Shown: piece by piece, positions 37,189 to 49,910 of the stretch | How positions within the stretch are numbered: the first letter of the stretch is position 1 | How the letters are laid out: every line of letters begins with the position of its first letter | Origin: Diatrype stigma | Lineage: Eukaryota > Ascomycota > Sordariomycetes > Xylariales > Diatrypaceae | DNA: 64,000 nucleotides | NCBI GenBank assembly: GCA_022225965.2 | Contig: JAKJXP020000007.1 | Coordinates: 496,001-560,000, forward strand | Direction of reading: 5' to 3' | Notes under the pieces: model-generated | Databases searched by the model: none | What the model saw: only the letters and a program-made list of their open reading frames with translations | Told to the model about the DNA's origin: nothing | Program-made: the position numbers and the translations under genes

Positions 37189-40100
37189 TCATTTGGCCTC
37201 ATCTGACCCATCAGGATTGCGACCTTGGGGACCAGTAGGGATAGGATGACTGCCTTGGGGACCCTGGTGCTGGTTGTGGCCCTGATAGCTCTTGTTGAAA
37301 TTGTTACTGCCATTTCGATGAGGAGGTCCATACTGATGCATCTGCGAGGGGCTCGTGCCGAATTGCTGAGGTCCAGGGTTGCTGTAACCACGCATGTTGT
37401 TCACTGGAATTGAGATGTTAGCAGGCACTTCGTCACTTAATAGATCCATAAGAACTCACTCTGCCCTTGCTGTTGGGGCGAGAACGCCGGCTGCTGGTAC
37501 TGCATGCCCGGGCTCATACCATACATGGGCTGTCCTTGTTGCGAGCCCTGGTGGACCATCATCGGCGCCGCTGGCCGGCCCGGACTCGGGTAGCCGTTCG
37601 CACCTGGCATCGGTTGCGGAGGCGTTGCGCCGGGAGGTATGAACTGAGGGTGGCCCGGTTGATACATTTGCATTTGCGGGGGCACAGCTACCATGCCCTG
37701 GGGTGTCATAAATTGCGGCGGCATCATCTGGCCGCCCATCCCGCCTGGCTGTTGAGGCATGTACGAGGTGTTGTTGGAAAAGCTCCTGTTAAACTGATTC
37801 ATCTGGGGCTGTCCGGGTCCCATGAAGGAGGGCATAACAGGTTGATTGTACGGCATTTGTGCCGGTGAGTTCATGGTTGGCGCGTACGCCATTGGAACCT
37901 GGCCCATTCTCGGAGAGGAGAATGACTGAGAAGAACTCGAGTGCATCATCCTATGATCATCGGGTCCATTAAACGGGACGTGGGGAACCGGCCCATGTTG
38001 GGCGCCATGCATCTGAACAGGCGGGACATGCGGTGAATGTCGTGGACCCATGCTATGGGCGCCGTGTTGGAGGTGGAAAGGTAGTTGATGCTGGTGGGCG
38101 ATATGGGGCATCACATGCGGAGGGTTCGGTGTAGGCTGGGGGTTGAATGGTTTGCTCTCAAACCACTCATTATACGACAAACGCATAGTCGAGTCCGGCT
38201 TTTCATCGTCCGCAACTGAACGCCACGTCGGTGGAGTATCGTACGAGGGCGGGATGCCGTCATTGTCGTTCCAGTTCTTATTCTCTGGAGGCTGGAGTGT
38301 CTTGACATAAGAGAGGATAACACATTTTTTAGGATCGACCGTCTTCCTCTTCTTCGTGATAACGACCAGCGGGGCGCTGACACCAATAGTCGACGGAGCT
38401 TCCGTGCCATTGTTGATACCGGAGCGGGGGCTTGACGTTGCGCTAGGATGACCATTAGGGCTGAAGCTGGCCGCAAATGGACTAGGTCGGAATTCGTGAC
38501 TGTTGGGATTTAACTTGCCGCCCAGGTGGCCCGGCACCCCCATACGACGGTTAAATGAAGGGTCAGCACTGTTGGCCGGTCCAGTGGGAGGCAGGCGCAT
38601 GTCCTGGCTCTGGGGAATCGGCTGCATCTTTTGCTGTTCCATGTTGTTTCGAATACGAGCCGTCAATCCACCGGGCTGGCGACCACCCTGGGACATGTGT
38701 TGTTGGCTGGAGCGATTGTTTGGGAACTGGGGATATTGAGGTACGAAGTTCTGGCGATTGCCTTGATGACGACCCTGGGCTCCTCCCTGGTTAGCAGTGG
38801 TCGTTGTAGCTGGGGCCGTGGGTCGGGTAGTTCTGGTGTCTGGAGGAGCTTGGGTCGTCGTGGTCGGCTGTGTCTCCTTTGAGGTAGCAACAGCCTTCTT
38901 CTCCTTTGCTGCTGCTTCCTCCGTCTTTCTTTTCTTTACTTCCTCGGCATCCCGCTGGGCTTTCTGCTGTATCTCCCTCTGTTTCGCAGGGTCTTTAGCA
39001 ATGATAGAGATCAAGTCCATAGGAACAGGGGTCGGCAACTTGAAGCTATCCGCAAATTTCCGCAGTTCAATGAGTTTGACTTCCTTGTCGGCCTTCGCCT
39101 TCGTACTTCGCACTTTTTCCACATTTATGCGTTGCTGGTTAGCAAATGACTTGAATTCCTTCAAGACATCACGCTCAACAGTCAAAGCCGCACTGGGCGT
39201 GGTCTCCTTTGCCTGGGGCGAGATAGTCCTGCTGGTCGCTGCCGACGGCTTTAGTGGAACAGAAATCTGGTTGGAGGCTTTGGCATCCATTGGCTTTTGC
39301 TGAGAGCCAGCCTTCGCTTCCAGCTTCACATCTCCAATCTTGGCAGGCAATGGCGCAACCGCCTCAGGCTTACCAGCACCCCGAGCTTTGGCATCTTCCA
39401 CTTTAGTACTAGTTTGACCTCTCTGGGTTTTAAGCTGGGATGAGATGATGGCTGGGTCAACGGGTACGCCCTTCACATTAGATGCACCCGTTGGTGCGCG
39501 GCGTGCAGGGGGCGTATATTTGTTCTCCCGGCCTCCCGGAAGAGGGGGGAAGTCCTGGCGCTTAACTCCGCTATATCTGTTCGAAGTCAGAATTCGCCTC
39601 ATAGCGTCGTCGAGCATGGGTAAAGGCTCACTTGTCTTCCTCATCGGCTTTATCATCACCACCGCCGACATAATCCATCACTCGTTCTTCTGCAACGTGG
39701 GCTGTAGATGCAGTACTTCGTTCAATCTCTCGCGCCTTTCTTTCGGCAATTATTACTTTTTGCTTGTACTGCGGGTCGTTCTTGTCAATCTGTGTAGTAT
39801 AGAAATTCTCATCGTAATTCGTCTTGAGACCAAACAGGCGCTCGTTCTCGGCAAACTGGTCCCAGCTAGCCCCGCCACTGGATTTCTCGAGGGTATGATC
39901 GAAAGTGTCGGAGCTGTCGGGAACCCATCGCTGAAGCGGCCGCTCCATACCTGAACGACTAGACGATATGGCACTATCGGTGCGGAAGCCCGCTGCATTT
40001 CCTAGGTAGGATATCTGTTAGCGTTCGCGGCCTTTTTGTAGTGCTTGAAAGCTCCATCCTACCGTTAGGTGCCTTGGAATCACCTTTGGCAGCCATGACT

Positions 40101-40201
40101 CTAGTATCTGAGCCGTCCTTCTTCTGGAAGGACATGTTGGATTGTTCCCTCTTATTGGCTCCGTTCGTTGTATGACTCGAGGTCTTCTTCTGCTGTACCA
40201 T
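37189..40201 (-). CDS. PBP1: Ataxin-2/Pbp1-like RNA-granule protein
   Basis: Ataxin-2 homologues bind poly(A)-binding protein, control mRNA stability and form stress granules. Exons (minus): 40063-40201, 39632-40001, 37460-39576 and 37189-37403; introns 61, 55 and 56 nt, each with fitting phase. The product is 946 aa. The LsmAD domain is at about 92-165 (WDQFAENERLFGLKTNYDE, TTQIDKNDPQYK, AHVAEERVMDYV), followed directly by DEEDKYSGVKRQDFPPL across intron 2. A PAM2 motif for the PABP MLLE domain is at 525-532 (KLNPNSHEFRPSPF). The remainder is Lys/Glu-rich (about 290-400) and then Pro/Gln/Met/His-rich and disordered. The LSm (SM-ATX) domain that normally precedes LsmAD is not visible: only about 90 hydrophilic residues lie before it. 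The start ATG at 40201 is the first in frame in exon 1; extra 5' exons cannot be excluded. Confidence 0.88.
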
Positions 40202-43200
40202 TCTCAGGACGCAGGTGAAGACAACGAGGACTGAATAGAGGACCCTGAAATTCCTACGACGATTGCAAAGGTATTGCTGTCGCTTTGACCCTGTAGAATA
40301 TTTGCATGAGTCTCATATAGCCAATAATAGTAGAAAGTATTAGAATAGGAGGTGGTTGGGTTGGGTGCAATTAGGAGGTGTGGTAGGATGATTTGGGGTC
40401 GATAGAAAGTCGTAGGGGCTAGATGTAGATGCGAGTGGAAGTGCGGAAGCAGGTGGATATGACGCGGATCTGAGTTGGGTGTTGATGGCGCGAGAAGCTC
40501 CGTGTCTATTCGATGTAGTGAACAGTAGTCGAAGCAATAAACGGTCAGTCCAGACTTACGTCGTGTGGAGGCAGATGCAGCTTAGCCGAATGTGCCCGTC
40601 CTTGGTGTCCTTGGGAACCTAGCTTGTCTTCAGGCAAGTGGGAGGTCTCGAGGTCGTAAATCGGATGTCGCGAATAGAAATGTAGGCGATGACAAGTACT
40701 AGAACGTCCTAGCCTTCTACCAAACAAGCGTTTCTCTATCAATGGGAAGTGAAAGAATTATCCGTCAGCGCATGAGAATTAGGGTGCGGGCAGAATGGCA
40801 ATGAGCGGACAGATTCTAGAAAATCATAGCAGCTTGCTGCCACATGGGAATGGGTTTCAATGACACAAAAGGGGGTCAATGAGTGAGTGGGAAAGGAAGA
40901 AAGTGCTTTGTTGTTGACAAGGCCAACCCAACGCCAAAGTTGAGACCAACGGGGAGAAAGTGTCGATTTTTCGCGGGTCCTGGCGCACTGCCCCGTGCCC
41001 TTTTTTTCTCGAACGACAGATTGAGAGATGGCTGAGTAGCAGGTGAAATGTAGGCCACAACACCAACAGGTCAGATAAACTAAGGTTGGGTAGTCGAATT
41101 AAAACAAGGCGCAGCTGCCGGGGTCTAAGAAGAAAGTAACAGGAAAGGTAACGGAAAATAGTCGATAGGGTAGAAGACAGAGCGGTGGAGGTAGAGGCGG
41201 AGATAGGTTTGTAGAGATGGCGGTAACTAAGCAGGGTCGGTACCTTTCCCTTTAGGCCTTTAGGGAATGCTTCAGGTACTTTCCAGTCACTCATCACTGG
41301 AGTCACTGAGCTGGCCTGGCCTGAGGCTGGGGGACATGGTTTGACGTGATTTGACTTGGTTTGAAGAGAAGGGAAGGGGCCATGTCTCACCTCGGTGGGT
41401 TATTCCTTATGTGAATAGGAATAGGCCCGGACAAGACTGCAACTACCGACAGGCCTTCTACCTCTGCAGCTCTGTTCTCCCTATGCGCATCCCCCAATCT
41501 CGCTGCAAAGCCAATGTTAGGAACGACCAGTGACGGTGCTGTCGCAAAGGAAATCAAGCAGAGTCACAGGCTCTTTCCACATACCTGGGTGCCTTCAAGA
41601 AGAGAGAGTAGGTGTTGGTGGTGGTGTTTCGAGAGTGGGGGGTAGAAGGCAAGAGGGAGTTGCGTGGAAGAAAGGTTGCGGTGGTGAAATCTGGAGATTG
41701 CTGGCATGAGTGGAGTGGGAGCGCTGGGAGGTGGTGATTCAGGTCGAGCCTGTGGAGTGACTTTCCGGTGCGTACCTTGTCGATTCGTTCACTAGCGAGC
41801 CGGGCAGAGATCTGATTGGATGGTATCAGCCCATTAGACTGTACCCAGTTAACCTGTGGGCTAGCGCTGGTATGTAGGTATCTAGTATCTACAGAAGCTT
41901 GGGGAAACTACATACCTCCTAACTAGCATGTAGAGGCATGCTCGGTACCTGGGCTTGCTGGGTAAGTATTCTCCAGAATTATTCATGCTCTTCTGTCGGG
42001 TAGTAGTTACCTACATGTAGATATCTTATCTGTGATATGGATATCAGAACTCCGACTGCGAGAGGCTTTGGTTTAAATAGCCACGAGGCTATAGAGATAC
42101 CCACAAGCATGCAAATGGACCGGTATCAGGCCAGTCACTACTTCGTACCACATCGATGTACATAAGAGTCCTTGGTGTTACAGGTTTAGTGCAGAGGTAT
42201 GTAGCTAGGTATGAAGTAGGTAGGTACATACATATACAGGTAGAATGCATAACGGGTTGTGTTATCTGATCCCATTCTGAGGTGTCCGTCGACACGGTGC
42301 GAACTGGCTATTTGCTTATATTATACGGTATATACGGTATTGGCAGCTTCGGGGCATGCGCATACACACGCGTATATGTTTAAGTACCCACATACCTATA
42401 TATACCTATGCATGTAATCCTCCCTATCGTGATGTTGAAACCTGTCGCTGGAATTGAGATTATATCAAGCTATACTTCTTCTACTCTGCCCGGTGTATTC
42501 TTGTCAAGCTGAGCTAAGCCTTGGTATCTGGGTGACACAGTACAGCAAAACAAACATGGAACCGCCTAAAAATACATCTAGATCATAAGTATCTCTGACT
42601 GCCCGTCTACATAGGGTTACTCAAGGAAGCGGCGCATTTCTAGCCTGTAGAATTATGAGGCGTATATGCTGCTTAGGTACTTCTTTTCTTGTTTGAGGAC
42701 AATATCAGGTGACCAGGTACCGAGTTTGCCCCTTCGATTTTTATTTCAAACAAATATAGCAGACCGCCACCGATCTCTGTTTCCAGCTCTTGACACTGCC
42801 TTGTACAGAAGACGTTACTGGTCGCCTGCTCCATCTGTGTTTGCTGTGTCCCGCAACTGCACGCATAGATCGAACCTTCCCAGGTAGATATAGTCGGAGA
42901 TGATGACGTCCAAAAGGGTTCCTGGCATCATAATTTTACCATTCGTGAGCACATTCGAAGCTATCTGTGCTATACATATAAGGCAGGTTGCTGTATACAA
43001 GAACCTCAATGTAATAAATGCGAACCACTGCCAGACCGAGATAACGATACATGGGATGGCATAACGCTTACATACACGTTAGGTCAACATCCACAGGTTG
43101 AATAATATCCAACTACATGAGGGGTGATCGCTATCTGCTTGGGTTTCATGTAAGTATAGGCAAGTAAAAATCACCTACATCAATCACATCCAATAATACT

Positions 43201-45201
43201 GTAGCTTATCTGCAAGCTCAAGTCTACACAACACTTGACTCGCCAGTGTACCCATTGCAGGCACGTTCGAGATTCACTAGCATCCCCCGGACTTGGCATC
43301 GGAAACACCCTTGCACTACCTATATCTTCAACGGACCTAACGATACGGGCGCGGCCTTGCGATCCATACTCTGCGAACCCCGGCCAGACGAACGGCAGCC
43401 GGGCATGCAGTGAGTAGGTATCTCAAGGCGAGAATGTGCTGCCACCAGCCAAGAAGCCAAGAAAATTGGTTCAGCTTTTCAGCCGACATATGTATACGAG
43501 TATCGTGCCTTATACATAGTACTAATTACCTGTCGCGGTGAGGTGATATAAGCCGTATTTATAGATGAATCCTTTGACTGCCAATGCTGAACTTGTCACC
43601 GAGTTGTTCCTCCGTAGTAACACAATGAATCTATGCTTGCCTTTCGGACGAGCATTGTGTCAGAGTAGGACATGACATTGCGAACTACCACATGCCTTAC
43701 ATTTTCGAATTGTCACTGAATTCCTGAGGTTGGGCAAACAAGCACTGGGCTATCATTTTCGTAGAGCCCGTCTTATACCCGGGATCATGAACCGTTTGTA
43801 GCCCCACTTGCAAGCGATGGAGAGGACGGCAGCGGCATTCTTCTACACCCCTGTATGAATTATTTCCCATGCTAGCAGGCGGCAGCTCCCGTAGGTCGTG
43901 GCCCCCGATGTTAGTCGATCACGCATTTCACAAGGAGAGTTCATGTTCTGTTCCTATTATCCGAAGTTTACTCGCCACATGGTGTATGGCATGATAGCAT
44001 CATACCCTTGAGCAAAACGTATCGTATATCTGGGTAGCTAATTATTAGTCAACAATCCGAGTATGCGCACATGTCGCTATGGACTATGAGCGTTCGCTTA
44101 TGCTTCTAGTGGCTGGAAGCTAATATGTCTAATCACTAGAGTACTTCAAACTACGAAGCAAAGTTTATAGAGCTTCCGAACTTCAAATCTTCAGGAGAAC
44201 CTGGAAGTTCTCGCCAAAAATTCCTTATTGCACAAAGCCCGACACTACCTATTTCTGCAATGACATTCAACACATGTCTACGTTACCACAGATGGTAGTT
44301 GCTCTCTTAGATTCCTCGAAATATATATTTGGTAGGGATAGTACTATGGTGGCAGTGGAAGTGCTGACTAAGGCATGAAGACCAGAGCTTTTGTAACGAA
44401 CGTAGGTGTAGTCTAGGAGTGTCTTCGAAGACCGTCATATGGGATTAGCCAGGCCAAGATCATATACAAGTACCCCTTAAGCATGTCGTTCCCGATACTC
44501 TAATGGTCATTTCAACCGTTTAACTCTCTGGAATGCGGTTATCAGCTGTCATATCTCAGACTGTAGATTTGGGCTACCACTACCACATCTATTTTGCGCT
44601 TGTAGTTTCGCATTTAGTTCGCGGTATATCGTGTGGAAATAATAACGCCAAAAGGGCAACGAAGTATTAGCTGAACCTTCTCCATATACTAGTATAATGC
44701 AGCGGCTAGCCTACACACCAACGATGTGGGTAGGCTTAGTTAGAAGATGATCCCATCTCTGTGGTGAGCTGGTTGTGTCAAGCCAATGATGTGTGTTAAT
44801 GGTGTGTGATGCTGATAATAACTCTATAAACTCGCTGACGGTACTTTTGACTAGGGATGAATCTAGTCTAATGTGGCTATAAGTACGAATCCATGCCCTG
44901 CTTGTGCAGGCAGTATATGACACGTCCATAGCAGATTGAACCCCAGGTCTTAAATGCAACTCTCAATGGAAAAGAATCTTGATATCATGCATGATTGTTT
45001 CAAATGACGTTTGGTGCTCTTATCCGTTATCCCATTTATCATTCCCGATGTGCGAAGTGGAGAGTTCCAAGGCTGCTTGACATGACAAGCAGACGAAAAT
45101 GGGCATTACATAAGCGAATCACTTTACGTACAGTGAGCAAAGGTGAGATATGAATGGCTGATGGGCAGTTGGGTCGGTCATTGATGAGCAAGATGGGGAC
45201 T

Positions 45202-45214
45202 GGGGGGGGGGGGG
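45202..45214. repeat. G tract of 13
   Basis: Uninterrupted run of 13 guanines in a gene-poor stretch. Confidence 0.85.
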
Positions 45215-45728
45215 TTATGGGGTTACACAGCACCTGGCCGGGCACTCTTTTGGAGATCCTCTTTTGAACTTTTGGTGAATGCCCAATTGCCCAATGCAAA
45301 TGGGTGAATGGGCGAATGGGTGAACGCCCAGCCTGGCAGGCCTGGCAGATGTTGGACTAGCACGGAATGTTCTGAAACTGACTGACTGACAGATCCCTGC
45401 AGCAGCGGCTGCCACTGGCGCAGCAGCAACAGCTACCGCACCCGACCGCACCGACCTCCGTCCTTTCCAACCCCAACAGCCCCAATTACCTAGCCAGCCC
45501 TAGTTACTTCGTACTGTATCTCCATCTTCCAACGCCTAACATCCGCTCTGTAACGCTGTTCTGTGTCCTGTCGAGCTGAGAATCATCATCTTTGTTTTCG
45601 TGTCGCACCGCATTTCCAATGAGGTGCCCATCTCTCTTCCGTTTGTAGATTTGATCGCAAGAATACCGTTCAATAATTACTATCGCTTTCATTAAATTCT
45701 ATGCCTCTGCGCAACTTTGTTTCCGAAT

Positions 45729-45755
45729 CGCTCCAATCGCTCCAATCGCTCTAAT
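45729..45755. repeat. 9-bp tandem repeat in the BUD6 upstream region
   Basis: Three tandem copies of cgctccaat, the third with one change (cgctctaat), about 300 bp before the BUD6 start codon. The surrounding sequence is pyrimidine-rich, as in many fungal leaders. Confidence 0.8.
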
Positions 45756-45783
45756 CGCTTCAACTGTTCTGTTCAATTCCTGT

Positions 45784-46014
45784 GTGTCATTCGTAAATCT
45801 TCCGACGTCGCCTCCATCGCCATATCCCCACCTCGTACTTTACTGCCCGTTCGCCCGTTTCCAATCCACCACACACCACAATAGGCTTCAGGAAGGCATT
45901 CCACTTCCCTCAACGTTATATCGCACGCGCACACGAGTAGAGTCGGGCAGTAAGCTCGAGCGATCGCCGGAGGAGGTAAAGCAAGAGGAGGAAGGGACTG
46001 GGCGGCTCCATTAA
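45784..46014 (+). promoter_or_regulatory. Possible upstream open reading frame of BUD6
   Basis: A 76-codon frame that starts with ATG and ends 43 nt before the BUD6 start codon. It lacks similarity to known proteins. If the transcript begins upstream of it, it could reduce translation of BUD6; transcript start is unknown. Confidence 0.3.
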
Positions 46015-46057
46015 AGAATCCATTACGTGAGGGGGAGAAGGAAACCAGAACTTCGAA

Positions 46058-49000
46058 ATGCAGCCTTCTAGTTCGTCTCAGCGCTCGATGCAGCGACGCT
46101 CTCCAGGTCCGGGCCAGGGGCCGGGCCCAGGACCCGACATGGCTCCTCCACCTCCTACTCGATCTATGTCACCGGCAAATCTACCACCGCGGTCGTCGGG
46201 CGCTTCGAGTAGGTCAGGAGGGAGTTCAAGGCGAAATGTGAGTTATCACCCTCTGACCCACGCATACTCCGAGCAGACAGTGCCACTATCTATATTGTAG
46301 AGGTGTTCTACGCCACAAATGATTTTGAATACAACTTCCCTCGCAAGCTATCAACGCCCCTCTTCCCTTCATGTTTCCCTATCATGTTCAAAGTACTAAT
46401 ATCATGATGTTTTCAGCAATCAAGCGGTGGTTCGAACATGCCCTTGTCCCAAATAGAAAAGAGCGTGACCCACCTTCTTGTCGCAACGAAACAGTTACTC
46501 GAGACTCTGACTCAGTGGTCCCGCGGTACTGCTTCGGATTCCCAAGTATCCGATGTCTATGTCAGGTTAGGTTATGAGTTTAATATGGCATGCCGAGCAT
46601 TTACTGCGATAAACGTTGATACTTCCGACCTGGGTAACGTTCCAGAAAATCTACGGCACATACTCGAGGCAACACTCAGTCAAGAAGCCAGCACCGAAAG
46701 CCTCGAGAAGTACCTTCCGAGAATACGCGACATCATTATCAATCTACTCCACGGTCTGAAAAGAAAGCAGCAGAAATTGCGACAGAAACAGGGCCGGGAG
46801 AAAGAAGGGGGGGCCGCCTCGCCTGAAGGGATAGCGTCGCGCACCATGAGCACAAGCACCGTTGGAAGCAACAGTACCGGTCTGACTAGTCTCCTCAATG
46901 AAGGGCTGGATAATGGTTATCGTTCCGATTCGGTACGAGATAGCGTGGGACAAGGGCAGGCTGGGCCATCAGGAGGGAGCGCCTCGCCGAATCGCAGGCT
47001 ACTTCCACGCGACCAGTCGCAAGCCTCGGTCAACTCAGAGCCGTCTACTCTCTCGAGCACGACTATGCAGAACATGCCTGTAATGCCGCCATATCCTGGT
47101 GATGAAACCATACCATCAGGTCCCCCAAATCCTCATATCAATATCGACGCGTTCCCTCCACCCCCACCGCCACCGCCTCCAAAATCCCAGCAGAGCGCCC
47201 TCGCCGCTTTGCAGAGAGGGGGCGATCTTGAAAGGAGAGCATCACGACGTTATTCGGCCTATCAGATATCCAAACATCTAGGAGCGCCTACCAATGGCGT
47301 GCCTATGCTACCGTCACAGAACACCCCTATTCCGAATCGAGGCCGTGGGGAAGTAAGGGAATCAATGCGAGCTGTTCAAGTCAGGGAGTCACTGAAGCAC
47401 AACCGTAACATGTCAAGCCAGTCGAGAAATGTGGTAGAGTCATCCCCACCAGCCAGGCCGCCAAGCAAGGTTCCGGAAGAAACTCCTACCACTACGGAGC
47501 TGCCGCCTCCTCGGACCGTGACACCTCCAGCTGAGTCTCCAGAAGAAAGGTATAGGCCAAGTGCTACTATTTCCGGGCCTTTGGATACGTATCCAATAGG
47601 CCCGATTCCCGACTCGCCGGAAAAGCCGAAACCAGCAGTCGTCACCTCTCCCGAATCAAAACCCCCTGAACTAGCGAGACCCCAAACACCCCCTGAGAAA
47701 CGACAGAAGAACTTCGCCACAGAGCAATCACCACCACTAGACAAGGAACTCACTCTTTTCCTACAATATAAATCGAAAGTTAAGAAATTCGTATTACCCG
47801 AGGGCTATACGGATTTAAGTATTGGCCGGTTACAACTTGCTTTCATTGAAAAATTCTCCTGGAATACCGCATTGAATGGAAGCGACCTCCCAGAAATCTA
47901 CATACAGGATCCCGTATCCGGCGTGCGCCATGAACTTGAGGATCTTTCCGACATTAAGGATCGGACTGTATTGGCGTTGAACGTCGAGCCTCTGGATGAA
48001 GTTAAAAAACACATCGACGATGGTCTAGGGACTCTCAAGAAGGCAATAGAAGAGGTCAGGCAAAACGTATCTGACCAAGGGTCATCCCTACAGAGGGTTT
48101 CCGATAGGCAACTCGAAACCGCTAAAGAAATGGCACGAATGGCATCAGCTCCAGCGGCTACTGTAGGAGAGACGAAAGTCAACGGGTCAACGACGGGGGC
48201 GAAGCTGAATCCCAGCCAGCTTAGAGAGCTTCAGACCCTTCGTCGTGACCTGGCAGTCTTGCGCCAAACCTATTCCAATTTCCAGAGCGATATCGAAAGT
48301 TCAATGTCTTCCCTCCGAAATAAGGCTGCGAACGTCAAGGTTGCTGCAGCGAAGGTCTCAGTGTCGGGTGCAGAGGGGGACACTGGTTACACCTATGTTA
48401 AGACTGGCCGTAAACAGCTGAATACTGATTCTGATCGCTTGGTAACCAAGGTTGATGACCTACAAGATCTAGTAGAGGACCTACGCAAGGATGTGGTGAA
48501 CCGGGGCGTGCGGCCATTACCTCGCCAGCTTGAGGACGTGTCTAAGGACATTCAAATTTTGACGAAGGAGCTCAAGCAGGTCGAAGGCTACATCAAGCGC
48601 GAGAAACCCATCTGGACGAAGATATGGGAGAAGGAGCTCGAGGATGTCTGTCAAGGCCGAGACGAGCTTAAGCTTATGGAAGATCTCATGGTTGATCTGC
48701 AGGATGATCTTGAGAAGGCCTCGGAGACATTTGCGCTAGTCGAGCAGGCAACAAAGGAGCAAATGAAAGACAGCACGCCTACGGCGAGACACTTCTCCAA
48801 GAACCTTGTCAATCTGGGTAACAGCACCGACCAGAGTTCTGCCAAGGAGGGCGTGCTAGGCGAGGTCAGAGCCCTGCAGCCCAATCACGAGGATAGGCTA
48901 GAGGCCATTGAGCGAGCTGAGAAGCTACGGCAGAAGGAATTGGAGAGCCGGAAGGATAACCCCTTAACGAAAGAGCTTAGCAAATTTGTGGAGGAAGGCA

Positions 49001-49278
49001 AATTAAAGAAGAGTGGAGGCTTTGAGGAAGTAGAACGCGCGAGGAAAGCCAAGGACGACCGCATCCGTCGGGAAGTCTGGGAGCGGATGAATGGTATCTT
49101 ACCCGAAGAGCCAATAGGGGGAGAGCTAGGGGAAGGGGAAGGGGAAGGAGAAGGAGAAGGGGTAGGGGTAGAGGAAGGGGAAGGGGAAGGGGAAGGGGAA
49201 GATACCGTTGATGTAGATGCTGATGTAGAAGAGGTGCCTGTGGATGTCGAAGTCCCTGAGGGAAAGGGGGAGGAGTGA
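46058..49278 (+). CDS. BUD6: Actin- and formin-interacting polarity protein BUD6 (AIP3)
   Basis: BUD6 stimulates formin-driven actin-cable assembly at sites of polarised growth, acting with Bni1/SepA in the polarisome. Exon 1 is 46058-46237 and exon 2 is 46417-49278; the 179-nt intron is in phase 0 and joins SSRRN to QSSGGSNMPL. The product is 1013 aa. After a Pro/Ser/Gly-rich start, residues of about 65-185 form the conserved N-terminal helical part (SQIEKSVTHLLVATKQLLETLTQW, YVRLGYEFNMACRAF, YLPRIRDIIINLLHGLKRKQQKLRQK). A disordered Pro-rich region follows, with a PPPPPPPP run. The AIP3/BUD6 core lies at about 490-930, starting LFLQYKSKVKKFVLPEGYT and rich in coiled coil (for example LVEDLRKDVVN and DLQDDLEKASETFALVEQA). 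The tail is a Glu/Gly repeat of about 25 residues followed by an acidic segment. Confidence 0.93.
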
Positions 49279-49910
49279 AACTCAAAATAACCCAAATGAG
49301 GGTTTTCCAGCCGTTGCCGGTTTGCTTCTTTTGTTCCAAAATATATATCCAGCTGGGCCAGCCTTAGGCATTTTTTTTCCCAGTCTTATTAGTCGACGGA
49401 TAGGGGGGTGTTGGCTGGCGCATATCAACAATCTGTAGTTGGTCATGAGAATCTTGTTACGAGTAGTAGATAATGATCCAAGTTAACTAACGACCAGAAG
49501 CCATAGGCTTATTTTCCAATCGTCATGCATGAAATCAGCATCGTGCATTGCCTTTGCCACATAATTACCTACCTGCTAAGGTATGCAGTGGAACTTGATA
49601 CTACACCGCCTTCACCTCCTCTTCTCCGAATCTGCAATGGCAGTCACAGGAGTATTCTGGTGTTACCCCTCAAGCTATGTCACTGGTTCAACCGGCATGG
49701 GTGGTAAGACCAGGACGGATTATTGGTGACTTCCATTCCTAGGATGAAGATTGTGTCAGCAACTACTGTCGAGCTACTGTCGACAATACATCATATATAC
49801 CATCATCTTTGCGCTCCGATCTCAACTCGGCAAAGTGGTTTGTTTGCTCGCGGCAGATCGATCCATTGATCTTGTATTCCAATTGCAATACTTCGTAGAT
49901 TAATAACACG
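49279..49910. other. Intergenic
   Basis: Between BUD6 and the permease; nothing convincing seen. Confidence 0.5.

Larger units (their letters stand above)
40202..45783. other. Gene-poor 5.6 kb, includes PBP1 upstream region
   Basis: No coding gene recognised. The open frames near 40340-41400 on the minus strand lack family similarity and may lie in a long 5' leader or promoter of PBP1. Composition is ordinary and not RIP-like. It contains a 13-base G tract at 45202-45214 and many TACCTA-type patches around 41870-42440. Confidence 0.5.

Noticed and set aside
40857..41390. 177-codon minus frame as extra 5' exon of PBP1
   Set aside because: No LSm-like sequence and no phase-compatible splice to the exon at 40063-40201 that I could see.
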